From assembly GCF_040802235.1 (NCBI RefSeq), contig NC_133156.1, positions 139,607,173 to 139,671,172 of the forward strand: a stretch of 64,000 bases of DNA. The letters are read 5' to 3'. Of the stretch, positions 43,405 to 56,800 are shown piece by piece. The notes below the pieces were generated by a model. That model was not told where the DNA came from. It made no database searches and saw only the letters and a list, made by a program, of their open reading frames with translations. The stretch is from Manis javanica (lineage: Eukaryota; Chordata; Mammalia; Pholidota; Manidae). Both the position numbers and the translations under genes were made by a program. Within the stretch, counting starts at the first letter, position 1. The number at the start of each line of letters is the position of its first letter.

Positions 43405-44254
43405 CTACAATAAGAAATTTACGTAATAATTAAATTTTTGTTCTATAAATCCCTGGTATATTTCCATACTGTGAGCACAAAACTGTTTTCAAAAGTAGGC
43501 GACCATGGGTCACCAATGCTCACAACACTCAAGTTTTCAGCTCAAACAATGGTAGTCTTTACACCACACAAATTCCTTGTGCAGTTTTACCCAATTTGCT
43601 AAAGGAGAATGCACTAAGGAGAAGCCCTGGGGCTACGGAGTGGAACTGTCAACTCCACGAATTTCCCAGGCAATGAGATTGAACAAGGCAATCAGAAAAT
43701 CTTACAGAGGAGCTTCGGGGCACCTGTGAGGGCTGTGTGTGCAGCTGTGAGGAGTGTGAAGCTACAATTACTCCTCCCCTCCAGGGGCTTATAGAACAGT
43801 TACCACCTGGAAACACCAAAACAACCTTCAAAATGAAGATGAGCAAAGAAGTGAGGCTTCCTGAATGTTAATATTACATTAGGGATGAACTTACCCTTCT
43901 AACCTCTTAAAAATATGTATGAGCTTCACATGAACAAATCCATGTAGGAAATTCATATTGACTCCTGATTAAGAATAAAGCAGAGAGCTAGGTATTCAGA
44001 CATAGGGAAATTATTTAAGTGAACAAGAAAACCCTATAAACATCTGTACTTTTAAGTTGAAAGAATGAGTGTAAGAGATACCAGCATAAAACAGTCCTTA
44101 TGAATAACCAGTTAACTACTGCTCCTCTCAAAAATCATTACAATTCTGAATTCGAAAATGAATTTGAATGGTAATGACTGAACCACAGGATTCTCTCCAA
44201 TAATGAGGCTGAAAGCTGGAATAGATCCTATTTTCCAGAAGCAGACCAAGTTGG

Positions 44255-44490
44255 CAGTCAAGAGCTTGGCTTTTGAGTCACAGAGTCTGGGTGGAATGCA
44301 GGCCTGGTCACCAAGCAGCTGGTGACTTTTGCCGGGCATTAACAGTCCTCTGGGCCTTGGTCTCCTCATCTGTAAAACGATGACCACAGCAACATCTTGG
44401 TGGTTGTGAGAATTAAGTTACACAGGAAGTCCTTACTGTACAGCCTGGCACATAAGAAGCTTTAGTCATAATGCCGGCTCATATTATTAA
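44255..44490 (+). mobile_element. MIR SINE
   Basis: TTGGCTTTTGAGTCACAGAG, GGCCTTGGTCTCCTCATCTG, TAAAACGATGACCACAGCAA, TTGTGAGAATTAAGTTACAC and CAGCCTGGCACATAAGAAGC occur in MIR order over about 235 bp, so the copy is close to complete. Confidence 0.85.
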
Positions 44491-44774
44491 TGAGTAATCA
44501 TAATGTTGTAAATTGGAATTACTTAATGAGGATCTAGTTACAGAAGACACACCAAATAAAGCAAAAAATTACAATTTCACAAGACCTCAGAAGAGAGGAA
44601 AAGGAAATTGTCACCAACAGCTCAACTAAGGTGGCTTCCTGTTCACTCACACAGAGTCAGAGGCCTGCCCCATTTCTTTATCACTAGACTTCCTTTGATG
44701 GTGTATTTTGCATTAAGCAATCTTTATGTTATAAATAAAAACTAGGTTTCAGGAAGTCAGGGCCCTCAGTTCAT

Positions 44775-44910
44775 TCACTGCACAAAATTTAATTAACCAA
44801 ATGGCCATTATGTGTCATGCTGGGTGCTTGGCACCAGGTATACCGGAATGAGCAGGACAGTCTTGCCTGGAGCTGAAAGTGTAATGGGGACAGCAGACAA
44901 TATCTGAGTG
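44775..44910 (-). mobile_element. L2 3'-end fragment (reverse orientation)
   Basis: The + strand reads GGCCATTATGTGTCATGCTG, GGTGCTTGGCACCAGGTATA, then a GAATGAGCAGGACAGTCTTG segment. This is the reverse complement of the L2 3' end. Confidence 0.6.
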
Positions 44911-45688
44911 AACAGATCAACAACTAGGGTAAGTGCTAGAAGGACACTTGAAAGCCAGTGTTGGATGCCTCCTTACCAGCCTCCCTCCCATCTACAAAGC
45001 CTGGAGCCATCAATAGACCCTAGACTCAGGTGTATGGCGAGGAGAGCTTCAAGCTTTCAATGGCAAGCAACACAGTGGTCAGTGTGGGCCAGTGTGCAAG
45101 CAGGACACCCAAACCCCATGAAACCATCTGGAAAGGGAACATCTTAACTACCAAATCTGTAGGAATTAGCAGGCCACATTCTCTGATTCTGTTCCACAAT
45201 TCTGTTTCAGAGAAACCCTCAGGACAGTGTTCAAAAGACAAGTTACTAAATTACTCACAGGACAATCATCAGGATTGAAAATGAGTAGGATAAATATGGA
45301 TAGAATCTTAAAATATGAACTTAATTGGAAAGAATTTAATAAATGTGAATTCGTATCATTGATATTAACTAGAAGAAATATGGCCTAAATAATATCCCTG
45401 AAACTTGTCAGTATGGCTTAGAACAAAGACTACATTTGTTAAGGTTTCCTTTTAAGAAAATTAAACATTTCATTAAACATATCATTTCCTCTGAGAATAT
45501 ATGATATTGATACTTCTCAATTCTACCAAAGACTCCATAGGAAGTTTGTGTTCATTTAAATTATTTTGCCTAAAAACCAGACAAGAGCACTCGGCAACCC
45601 ACTGTGTGAGGACTGAGCAGTAGTCCGCTGAGGCAGTCAGGAGTGACAGCTTGCACTTATCAGATAAGGAAAGCTCTATGTTCCAAAC

Positions 45689-45814
45689 CTTCTTCCTGAG
45701 CAGAGTGAGGGACTTCTTAATTCTATCAACCAGGTCCTCGCTCTTCCCCTCAAATTTCAGCCCAAGTTTCCACTGCTTGATCCAGTTGTATTTGCTTATG
45801 AGTTTTTCCGGTAA
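45689..45814 (-). CDS. OTULIN: OTULIN exon 5 (residues 157-198)
   Basis: 126 nt, phase 0 to phase 0: acceptor ATACTTTAG at the high end, donor AGGAAGAAG|GTTTGG at the low end. It encodes [20 protein letters not shown], then [20 protein letters not shown] and KK. Gly174, altered in one human patient allele (G174D), is the Gly of KLGLK and is intact. The donor GTTTGG is weaker than the consensus GTRAGT, unlike the other exons. Changes from human as I recall it are conservative (D178E, N181S, K187R, E190K). Confidence 0.97.
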
Positions 45815-48800
45815 CTAAAGTATCAAGAAACAGAGAGAGACAAAGAGGTGTTAACATTCCAAGAAGACCATCACAGTATCTTTTAAGAAACCACGAAGCC
45901 TACAAAACCTACCTTCATTTCCAGAATTAATTCCTGCCCATCTGTCTGGGTTTTCAGGATGGAGACCCTAAATCTAGAAGTCATGAACTCAGAAAGCAGC
46001 CGCTGAGGAGGGGTATGTGAATGAAATGGTGGTTCTGGTTGAGATACAAGGGCACAGTCTACCTCGCTGGGCTCCAAGCATGGCCAGGAACATTCCACAG
46101 CACTTTGTAAGGGTCTGTTCAGGCAGTGTCCACACCACAACCACCCCGGTACTGCTGGGCTGACGGGCAGCATCACTAGCACTCCCCAACGCCTGACGCA
46201 GGAAGGCGCCTGGGGCTCGAGATGGACCACAATAAAGGCAGAGTAACAAACCTGCTCCCTTCCTGACTGGAAAATTAAACCTAACTTCTGCCAGTTTTAA
46301 CATTCAAGGAACAGTATCGTAACTAATTTAACTGTCTAATCAATATAATAAGATAAAAAATACAAGTGGGAATAAGAGGCAAGGAAGGGTGAATGAAGGG
46401 AGCTGTAATGGCCTGGCTCATTAAATTGACAGCTGAACTACTAAGTGGCCCATTTCCATTTTTTTTCCTAGTGCATCTGGTATTTTGATTTCCCCTAATC
46501 ACCAACAGAATCTGGAATTTGAAAGGCAAGCTGGGACACAACTTGATGAATGACAGCTCAGACTCCCCCAACAGGCTTGGGTGTGTCCAGAGAAACTCCA
46601 CAGTTCAGCTGGGCATGGGCATGTCACTCCACTGCTATGAAACTGCAGAAAAAAAACTTCCCCTCCAAGTCAAGATAAAGAATAATGAATTCCTACAACA
46701 TCCTCTGAGGAACCTGAGCTTGTTTAATACTTATAAATATAGTTTTAAATGGGGCCTTATGTTCAGTCTCCTGGAATCCAAGACTCTAAAGACACTTTCA
46801 TGAATGGTGATTCCAGCTTTACCTTCTCACTCTATAGCAATCACATGAAACAAAGGTGGTTTCATTTCTGCAAAAACAAAACCACAACAGGGATGTAAAC
46901 TCCTCTACAGGTCACGCTGCCAGGGTGATTGCACGCTGCAATCACTAAGGCAGGGACCAGCTGGGTTCTCCTCACCTTGTGATGACCAGCGACATCCTCT
47001 CAGGAGCTGCCCAGCTCCGTGCCCTCACTGTCCTGTACTGCAGGGACAACCGCGGGCAGTTCTGCTGCAAACCTTCCATTCAGGTTCTCAGGTTTATCAC
47101 CAGAGCTGACAATGACCCCAAGTGGCAACAAGCTGAAATCACAGCCAGGCACAAAGGTGAAACTGAGCAGAAAACACTGGCTACACAGATGTGAGCAGGG
47201 GAGCTGGGACAACCGGGAGGAAGCCCAGAGGACCATCTGAGCGTTGCCTGACACTGCACAGGTACCTAAAAATCAGACTTAGTACTCAAGTGAATGACTC
47301 AGGAGACCCCAAAGTTCCATCTACACACAGGGAAACTAGAAGTCCAATTGCTCATTCCTTCCATGCATTGGTCAGGCTGTTGCTAGTGTAATTTATCCAG
47401 CTCAGCATTGTATATTTCTGCGAGTTGTGGAGATCTTGGAGAAAGTCCAAAGATGGAAGTGTGAAAAAGGAACTCTGAGGAAAGAATAATGGAGTTGGAA
47501 CTATTTATTCAGAAGAAAAAAGTAGATATAACTTCATATACTTACTGGACATATGGAACACACACAGAAATAGCCATTCTTTGCTACCATACACAAAGAC
47601 TGGGCTTCTGTGAGAATAAGGGAGATGTAAGCAAGAAACAAGACTTAAACAAGAAACTATGACCGGAAATATTTAAGAATAAAGTAAGTACTCAGCTTAG
47701 ATGTGATTTCATTTGTGACTGAACTATAAAAAAGCCTGTTTTCTATAGTGAGTGACTATAATTCTTGAAATCACCATGATTAAAGGGAAAGCTAATAACA
47801 AAGATATGTCATACCCCAAAACTAACTCTTCATAAAAAGAACGGTCAGTCTATCCCATTCTAAGCAAATAATGTGACAAGTCCCAGCTGTACAGAGATTT
47901 CCCAAGATTTCGTGAACTTGGAAACCAAAGGAACCCTGCCCTGAAGAACACCCGGTCTCATAGACCATGGTGCTGCCCCAAGTGTAAGAATAGCCAGACC
48001 CAACACCTCCAAGGTCAGATGATCTGACTGCAGTCAAACATGAAGACTGGCAACTGAGCAGGAACACCATGCAGGGAGCCTAGGCAGAACAATGGGCAGA
48101 GGGGAACTGAATTGTCAAAGGGGAAGCCAGGGCAAAGCTCAACTTCCCAGGCTGGGAAAAGAGCAAGACCAAAGGAGCTGAGCATCAATTGAAAGGAAAG
48201 TCTGGGGTCTCTGCCACTGAGCTCAGATGAAGGGGAGGATCTCTCCAAATAGCTCTCCTGTTTCCCTTTAATGTTCCCTTTAATGTTCCAGGAGAGAAGG
48301 ATGATGGCAGAGTGCTCCAGAGAACATCTCTCAATCTGTAAACGGAAGCAGATACAGCCCATTAAAGGACACATGTCCTTTGGTGACAAAATATTCCTTC
48401 TCTGGGCTCACCCAAATTCTCAATGATATGAACAGTGAGGTCAAGAGATGTTAGCACAGCACGTGGCAAGCAGGCCATGTAACCAGGCTGGTTCTGGGCC
48501 TAGAGATTCAAGTACAAACTTAGGTGTCCCAGAACCTGTATGATCTCAAAAGCGGAAGAGGTGGGTCAGTGAACAGCCAGTGCAGTTCAGGAGAACCGAG
48601 TAATGTTCTTGAAACTAGATTCCCTCCGTCCTGCCTGCTCAGAGTAGCTTTGCTGAATCCCCAGAAGTGGTCAGTGCTACCAGGACTTCTAAAAACCCCA
48701 AGGACACACAATGACCAGAGGTGCTTGTGCACGGAACCAACCAGGACATATGACTATCACTGTACATAGGGTGGCAGTCAGTGGCATTTCAAACGACCAA

Positions 48801-51549
48801 GGATCAGGGTAAAATGAGACAAACCTGCTCACTGTCAGAAGGGTTCCTATGGGTCTGGCCCAAGTGTCTGTAAGAGCAAGCCTATCGCTTTTTTAACACA
48901 CTTTATACAGTGTTTTAACAACAATTGGGGTTTTGACTTCATGTGACAAGATGCAAGTTCTTCTAGTGCATCAGGAAGATGGGTAGGAAATGACTTCCAT
49001 ACCAAAATTCCTGTAACATCTTTTTGTTCTGTAGTAATAAAGTTCTTAGTATCACTTGACTTGCCTGTCTTAAGCATGTGTGTAAACAAATAAGTATTTT
49101 ACATGAGCAGTATCTGGAGATGAAGACCCCACTCCTGAGGCGAGGTAGTCATGTGCACAGACGGCTTCCAAAGGCCTCTCACCACCCGACTTCTTCCAGT
49201 CACACTCCGCCACCCACTCACTCACTCACTCACTCAACAAGGCCCATGTTAGAGTGGACTTTCCTAAGACTGGTGGAGGGACCAGGATGAGAACAGAAAT
49301 GGCAGGCCTCCACAGCAGGGACCAGGGGAAAACAAGGCGGCTACAGCCAGTGTGGGCCAGCACATTGGACAAGTCTTGTGAGCCCTCTTGCTTACACTGG
49401 CCCCTCAAAAATGAAGCATGCGCTGCATCTGTCACCTGCACCAGCCTTGCAAGTGATGTGACAAAACAGACAATATAAAGAAAGTGCTCAAACCACAGAC
49501 AGTTGGTGAGGGCTGGAAAGTCAACACCAGGACAAGTCCAGTTGGATGACAAAAGAAAAGAACAAGGTCTTCTTCAGCTGACATTTAGCAGAAGCAAAGT
49601 TTAATAAATTTAAATACTAAGCTCAACAGGCAGGTAGGATGTGCTTTTTCTCTTTGACACAAGCCTCTTGGCATCCAGTAAAGGTTAGAAGACAAAAATA
49701 ATACCACTGTGACCAACTGATTAGATTATTGTCCCAAGAGAAAAACTGTATTTGTTGGCTAATGCACAGAAAAGGGAAGAAATTGGAACGAGTGCTTGAG
49801 AATTAAAAAACTATTATCACACAACTCATAGTAAGGCAAGAAGACCACTTTAAAATCCTGTAACCCATATATACTCTGCTACTGATCGGAAAGTGAGCAC
49901 TATTTACCTTGACCAGTTTCACTATGGCAGATGGTATTACCCAAAGGTATCCTGCTAGTCAAATGGTAAAATAAATAATAAAATGTAAAAGGGTAAAATA
50001 AAAAGGACATCATGCTTTATCTTATAGGGTGCATTTCATATGCTTATATAGAACACTACTTTCACCAGTTTCTTGGAAAATATAAAATTTGAACTCATTA
50101 TGTCAAGTCCATAAATCTAAACAGCTCCATAAAGGTAAAGGCTCAAAAGGAAAACTCAGCCTAAAATTGAGGAGGGTTTTATGTCCTAATGTGTAAGTTA
50201 GTTATGCTTGACAAATTCGGAAATATTTCATTAATAAATTTGCAAAGGAAAAAATAGCCCAGTGTACTTTTTCTTTTATATCAAAAAATAAGCCACTACT
50301 GAGAAATCTGCTGAAGATAACATACATCTGTGCTTTGAGGAAAGAATCTTTCACAGTTAGCATTCAGATGGTTCATACAGGTGTGTGATAAATAGATAAA
50401 CACAGGACAGAAAGGTGGTATCCTCCACCTAGTGGCCCTGGTTTTGTCCCCTGAGGTCATATGCTCCCTTGTCTAACAAACTTCTGACTAGCTCAGCTGG
50501 TAACCAGTTTCCTCCAAAAGTCTTCTTTATTCTAGGCAAACACCCCAGCCCTGTCAACCATTCTGCAAATGAGATCAGTCACCTTGGTCACACCCCACCT
50601 GCACTGAAGATACAGGCACAGGGCTGCACTTGGTCCCTGAGATGGGATCAGACCAGCCCAGTTCAAGACGGACTATCACTGCCTGTGTTTCAGAAGCATT
50701 CCCTCTAAAGCTGGGCTTTGTAGCCACCACTGGTGACCACATGTCACATGGGCTCACATGGGGCTTGCAGTCAATCAAAAGTCTACAGTCTTTTTTTTCG
50801 TTTCATAACTTGCTGTTAAGAAAGATCTCCCATAGCTTGCACTATTCAGTTTCGTTTTGTTTTACTTTTAATTTAAGCACAGGACTTCTGATTTTCTCCC
50901 AATCAATGTCTTGTTATCAGTTCTGGCCAATCATTCCTGCCCACCAAACTATTCTGGGATATTCTACTATCCAACCCATTACATGACCTCACCTGAAGTG
51001 CATCAAACACATGACACACAGGCACATAACTTACTATCACCACCATGCTGCAGACTTAAAACACTCAACAGGGCCAGGCCTGGGACAGCCTCTGGCCCTC
51101 ACTTCCCCCAGGAAACCTCTCCCAGGGTGACATTACTCATTTCTGTTATAATCCTCCTAACATTATTCAGAGGATGCTAATTTCTTGACTTGGAGCTGGA
51201 ACTACAGAAATGTGTTTCAACCCCAGCAGGCTCAGTACAACAGACGGGCCTCTTAAGGCAGACACCAACACTGAAGTCAAGTTGCCGCTAAGGACTTCTT
51301 ACACACTATGGACACTGCTAATTCAGCTAAATTGTTCAAGTAAATTGTATTATTTTTCTCTTCTGGGAAATACCCATTACTCTTGGTCGCAGTACTATCT
51401 ATGAAAAATAATCCCAGCCGCACACTGGATAAACGCACATACTGACGTCATACTGCAGACGCTGCTAGCACACAGCACTGGCGGCAAAGGGGGGTCTTCC
51501 TCACAGAAACACCTGGAAACGCTGCGGACTCAAACCTGCAGCAGCGTAC
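45815..51549 (-). other. OTULIN intron 4
   Basis: 5735 bp. Contains a short CACT repeat at 49215-49236 and a small tandem duplication of CCCTTTAATGTT near 48262-48290. Open frames up to 124 codons show no recognisable product. No clear transposon was identified by eye. Confidence 0.8.
49215..49236. repeat. CACT microsatellite
   Basis: Five full CACT units plus CA. Confidence 0.9.
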
Positions 51550-51693
51550 CAGCATGAGCTCCGGGTCCTGCAGCCAAGGGGGCGGCACCGCCTGCTGGCT
51601 CATGGCCTGGAACAGCGTGGCCCTCAGCGCACAGTAATTATCTCCACGGACTCGCCTTATGGATGTGAATTTCTGAGACACCTCCTCGTAGCC
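51550..51693 (-). CDS. OTULIN: OTULIN exon 4 with catalytic Cys129 (residues 109-156)
   Basis: 144 nt, phase 0 to phase 0: acceptor TTTCACCCAG at the high end, donor ATGCTG|GTACGC at the low end. It encodes [20 protein letters not shown], then [16 protein letters not shown] and [12 protein letters not shown]. The RGDNYC block places the nucleophile exactly at residue 129 when counted from the C-terminus, confirming that no residue is gained or lost downstream. Human reads SQAVGLPPW where this copy reads SQQAVPPPW, the same length but with three substitutions in a loop. The open frame upstream of the acceptor is intronic. Confidence 0.98.
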
Positions 51694-54550
51694 CTGGGTG
51701 AAAGCATCAAAGAATTCAAAATGGTCATTACTGGCTTCAGACAGGACAGTGAGTTTTATTCCTGTGGGGGAAAAAACATGTCCCTGATCACTGGGGAATG
51801 AAACAAGACTGGCTGAGTCCTTCATGTAAGACTTCCTAATTTCTATTTTATTCATCAAAAGGAATTAACAATTCTGGTACTGTATAAAACATTGCAATAT
51901 GTAATAGGTGAAACACACCAGAACATATAAAATATACCAAGTACTTTGAAAACACTACCTAGCTACACCTAAAGTTGGAGTTTTTCATCTATTGTAAGCA
52001 ACTGTTGTAACACTCAGTGATATTCAACGTTCTGAAGGGTTTAATCTCTGTTTAGACTGATTCACAACTCTTTATAGAGAAGATAGGAAACTAAAGAGAG
52101 GTACTAAGTTTATATCTCTGTATTTTAAAAAACACAAAAATCCCAAGTTTTCACACTAAACTTTAAAAGTCTACATGCTAGGAGATGTCTTCAGACTTTT
52201 TTAAAAAGTGAATTTAAGTATCACTCTTGTTCAGTCTGGAAGTGAAACAAGCAAACGAAAATGTTTAATGACACGCTCAGTCACTCAAAAACAGCCATCC
52301 ACACTGTAAAGCACACCCCAAAAAAGGCCACCATAAAATCCTAGTGACCTGGCCCACAGGCACCCAGATGACCAGATTTCTCCAGCTGGACACTGCTCAG
52401 GCATTCATATTGACTTTGCCACCTCCCCAATCTCCAGGCCCCATCCTGTGGGACCTTTTGCTCATCCTGTTCTACCTTGTCACTCTAAATCCTGCTTCCT
52501 ACCCTGCATTCACACGAAGGAGTGTCAGCCTCCTCATGGGGTGGACCACCACATGGTCAGTCATGCTGTGTCCACGTACCAAACCTTCATTATTAGTTGT
52601 TTTCAAGGTTCAAGTCATAGGATGATGTTCTAAGTGGAATGAAAGCATTTCTTTCCATAATAAAAGTTTGAGAGCTTCATTTTTATTCAATGGTCCAATC
52701 ACTGCAACATGCAAGGACCCATCAAGCAGACTTACACTCATTTGCACATTCTTCCTGGGGAGGATTCCCAGTTACCCCAGGAGAACTCAGGACACTACTG
52801 CAAATGTAACTATACCTTTCCAGAAGTGTAAATTGCTCATGGTATTTCAAAGGTGAATCACACTTCTTAAATTAAATTTGGGTTTATACATACTTACTTC
52901 CAAAAGAATACCTAAAACAAAGATAAATCATCAGATAAACAAAGACTAAAAAATAAGTGAAATCCAAACTGTTAATCAGGCCCCTGGGAGGCTCTAATTA
53001 CTGCCGCAGATCCCAGTGTGACGCTTTTCTACCTCATGTGCCTTTGTTTAATTAGTCACTGAGCCCAACACAAGGCCAATCTTTCCCTCATGCTGAAAAT
53101 CACAAAAGTACGATTTTAGCACAAGTCCCAAAATATGGAACACTTGGATAACTTAATAGATAATATCTTCAAAACAGATCCTTTAAAGAGTCCAAAGTCA
53201 TAAAATAAAATTGCAAGTCACTGAGAGCATTTCTGGGGAAGATAAGAAGATACAGTTTAGGTACCCAGCCCTCCAGTGATCTAGTCTGATACTGAGCTGA
53301 AAGTTTCAAAACTTACAAGCAGTGAATGCGTATATTCAGCAAAGGGCCTCACAAATCGAAAACATGTTTAATCTCCCAGAGGAACCAAGAGTTCCAGCTA
53401 TTTCATGACTGAGTTCTCTACTAAGTGCCTGGGACAAGAGGAGTCTACAACTCAGACTTGCAGGGAGCAGGGCTGACATGGGCCCCGCAGAGCTTTAAAA
53501 GCTGCAGCTTTGTTCTGAGGTAGGCCAGTCTGTTTCAGAGTAGGCATGGGCAGCACAGGGGCATGTGAAAGATGCACAGTATTTTCTACAAAAACAAGCT
53601 CTGAGGAAAAGAACAAATGTATTCAAATATTTTAAAATTTTAAATCTTTAACAATATAGTTCTAAACAAAAGATATTTCTATCATATATGACATGTCAAT
53701 ATGTCTAACTTACAAGAAGTGCCATCAAATTTGTAATATAAAAATAATCCGAAGAGAAAAATGAGCAAAGAATAAAACCCAGAAGTTACAAAAGGTGGTG
53801 GAAGTTTTAGATTAAAAGTCCATTTTTGTAGCTCAGAAACAGTTAAATGGTAGCAATTTCCGCAAGGTTCAACCTACTAAAGAATGCTGGATTCAGGATA
53901 CATTTGAGGGGAGAGCCAATATTGTGTGGTGTTCAACTGACTGTACAGTGGGAGTCAGCCAAGGAGTCTGACCACATCAATGACCCAGCCCAGTCACAGC
54001 AGGACCATGTCATGGGAATACCCAGTGTCCCACAGCCTTCAAGGCTACTGAAGGGTCACTGATCTATGTAATGGCACTGGAAGCAGCAGCTCCCAGTACA
54101 CCCTGAATGAAGGGAGAAATGACAGAGCCCTCTGCATAGACAGCACAGGAGGGCCTAGGCCCCTCAGACTAGAGAGCATGAAGCCAGACCTACGTGGTGC
54201 TGGCAGGAGGTATGGCATCTGCCAGTCCCATCCTAGGGGCTTTCACCACACCACCAGGAAAACACTCCCGAATGACTGCAAGAGAACAACCAGTGGCTGG
54301 CCCAACTCCTTTTCTGTGTTTTTCAAAGAAATCAAGTTACTAAATAAATGATGCTGATACCATATTAATACTGTGACTCAAAACAAGTCCCTTATCTTTG
54401 GAGTATGTTTCATCTCTAAAATTAGAACACCAGTATTTACATAGTCTAATAGCAGTTGTCAAAACTAACATCTAAAAATGTAAAAAGACATACTAAATAA
54501 TGGCTTAGACTATTCAAAAGACTTGAAATATGTGAATTTAGGTGCCATAC
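51694..54550 (-). other. OTULIN intron 3
   Basis: 2857 bp, AT-rich with GC-richer islands. No gene or clear transposon was recognised. Confidence 0.8.
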
Positions 54551-54645
54551 CTTTTTCATACATATTGCTTTTTGCGTATTTCCCCTCCATTCCTTCTTGC
54601 AGTAGTCCATGATATCCATTTCAGGGGCTACACTTAATCTGGGTT
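54551..54645 (-). CDS. OTULIN: OTULIN exon 3 (residues 77-108)
   Basis: 95 nt: acceptor TCTTTAACAG, completing the Glu77 codon split from exon 2, donor AAAAAG|GTATGG. It encodes [20 protein letters not shown], then [11 protein letters not shown]. Trp96, which packs against the ubiquitin substrate, is in KKEWRG. At the exon end Lys108 replaces the Met I recall in human (MKM to MKK). Confidence 0.97.
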
Positions 54646-54749
54646 CTGTTAAAGAATAAACAAAAAAGCAAGGGTTGGGAGAAGACAGTGAAACCGAGCA
54701 TAGTCAGAGTAACCATCCTGTTTTACTTTACTTGAGGGTTGCTTTTTCT

Positions 54750-55425
54750 CTCACCTCATTCCAGAAAACCAGAATCGCACCACTGCTTAGCCCCACGTCC
54801 AGACTACCATCACCCCACCTCTTGGTAACCAAAGTTCTCCCAGTGGGTCTCTGCTGTCACCACACCCTACCAACCATTCTCTGCACGGTGGCCAGAGCAA
54901 TGCACTTAAACCTTAAGTCAGACAGTATCCATCACTCCTGAGCTCCAAGAGCCCCAAGGCCTTCCATTTCACTCAGAGTGGTATCGATGTCTTCACCACC
55001 TGCAAGTGCCCTGGCCTGGTCCCAATGCGTCTCTGGCCTCTGCTCCCACAGCTCCCCACACGGACTGCACTAGCCCCACCTGTACTCCTCCAGCACACCT
55101 GGTTCATTGGCTCCACCCCAACTACATGTGCGGCTCCCTCACTCCATGCAGGTCTCTGTTCAAATGTCACCCAACGCCCCTATAGCATGTCACACACATT
55201 CCTTCAGTCTATTCCCCTTATACTGTCCTGTGTGTCCTTTTTCTTCTTGGCACTGGTAAACACCTAACCTATTTTCTTTTCTGCACCGTGCACCCACAGT
55301 AAGGCATGAGCTCCTTGAGGGTGGGGACTTGTTTCATGCTGTACCTGTGTCCCCAGCACCTGGAGCTGCCCTGACACAGGTATCATGAGTGCTGTCTTCA
55401 TCGAATTAACATGCAACAGTCTGAA
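54750..55425 (+). mobile_element. L2 LINE fragment
   Basis: A run of L2 words: CGGTGGCCAGAGCAATGCAC, TCAGACAGTATCCATCACTC, TGCAGGTCTCTGTTCAAATG, AGGCATGAGCTCCTTGAGGG, TGGGGACTTGTTTCATGCTG and TGTGTCCCCAGCACCTGGAG. These run from the ORF2 end to the 3' end. Antisense to OTULIN, directly next to exon 3 (intron 2). Confidence 0.8.
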
Positions 55426-55770
55426 CTATGAGAAAAAAGTCTAAAGATTTGAAATCAGTTTTTCATATCCATTTTATAAAAATGTAACACCTACTATAAC
55501 AAAAATTATATGTAAATGTCTGTATTTATATCCTGCCTTGGTCCCAAAAGGCTCACAAGCTGTCAGTAATACACCAGAAACTAACAGAGCTCTCATATTA
55601 GTTGAACTACAGACTTCATCTGACCCAGAACACATCCCCTCAAAATTAAAAATACAACTCACAATCAGACAACTGATATAATAAAAAATGGCCTTTAGAT
55701 GTTCCCTGTTTAACATCTGAGGTCTGGGGCTTGGTTCTGTGATATATGTGTATGTAAACACATGCATATC

Positions 55771-55787
55771 TGTGTGTGTGTGTGTGT
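55771..55787. repeat. GT microsatellite
   Basis: Seventeen bases of alternating TG. Confidence 0.9.
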
Positions 55788-55929
55788 TACAGATGAAGTA
55801 AGGTAATTCTCAGGCAAAGCTTGACTTCTTCTTTAAATTATTGAAGAAGTAGATGTTAGCAAAGAGATTAGGATATAGATACAGAAGTAGCTTAGAACAT
55901 ACTCCTGAGGAAGTGGTACCTAAATTTTT

Positions 55930-56140
55930 TTAAATGTTATATTCAAATCAATTCAACAAATATTTACTGAGTATCTAATATGTGCCAAGCACTAAGCTAG
56001 GGACTAGGGATACGAAGGTGATGACGATGCAGATTCTGTCCAGAATGGGTTTATAGGCTACTGAAGAAGAAAAGACAACCTGCATTCACAGCCAGGGTGT
56101 TATGGATACTGGGATGAGTAAGGAGCACAAAACAGGGCCT
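55930..56140 (-). mobile_element. L2 3'-end fragment (reverse orientation)
   Basis: The + strand reads AATTCAACAAATATTTACTG, AGTATCTAATATGTGCCAAG, CACTAAGCTAGGGACTAGGG. This is the reverse complement of the L2 terminus. Confidence 0.75.
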
Positions 56141-56390
56141 TCTTGCAGTGCAGGTAAATCAGTTTTTTGTCTTACCCAAAACCTAAAAGTTGCCTATTTT
56201 GAAAAATCTCATGGTGAATACTTTTATGAAGAAATACAACTTTGACATAACAGGGAAAATAACACATACACAGGTAACAGATACAGTGATCTGTGGTGTA
56301 AGTCAGGATTGGCTTAAAGTGAAACAGACCCCTGAAGCACAATAAACAGAGACCATGAATACCAGTGCTGCACAGCCAACCCTCAAATAA

Positions 56391-56800
56391 AGACTCTTCT
56401 TACTGTTGCCAGAAATTAATATTTCTAATGGCAAAACAAAACAAAACAACAAAAGGAGATCCTAACCAGGAGCTGAAAAACCCAAGAGATCTGGTCCTTA
56501 ACCACAATATGGTGACGAATACAAGGAGTTAGACTGTCAGAAGCTGGGATGTTAAAACTGAACCCCTCAGAAAGCTGGGACTCTCAATCAGAGGGTGGCC
56601 TAGGATACGAATCATATACTTTTTCTATAATGGGCTAAAGAGCAAATAATGTAGGCTTTGAGAACCATCAGGTATCTCAACTTTACTATGTGTAAAAGCC
56701 ACCTCAGACAATATATAGAATCAGAAATTTCAGTAGAACTTACAAAATGAGATGGCACATCAAATTTAGCCAGGGAACCAGAGTTTGCCGACCCTGGGAC
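56391..56800 (+). repeat. 410-bp near-identical direct repeat, copy 1
   Basis: Identical to 57364-57773 except at 56431 (G against C) and 56597 (G against A): 408 of 410 positions, with no gaps. Boundaries are abrupt on both sides. The right half (about 56617-56798) is an old MER5A-like DNA transposon fragment (CTTTTTCTATAATGGGCTAA ... GAGTTTGCCGACCCTGGGAC). Confidence 0.97.

Larger units (their letters stand above)
43405..45688 (-). other. OTULIN intron 5
   Basis: 2284 bp with a MIR and an L2 fragment listed separately. No other feature was recognised. Confidence 0.85.
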
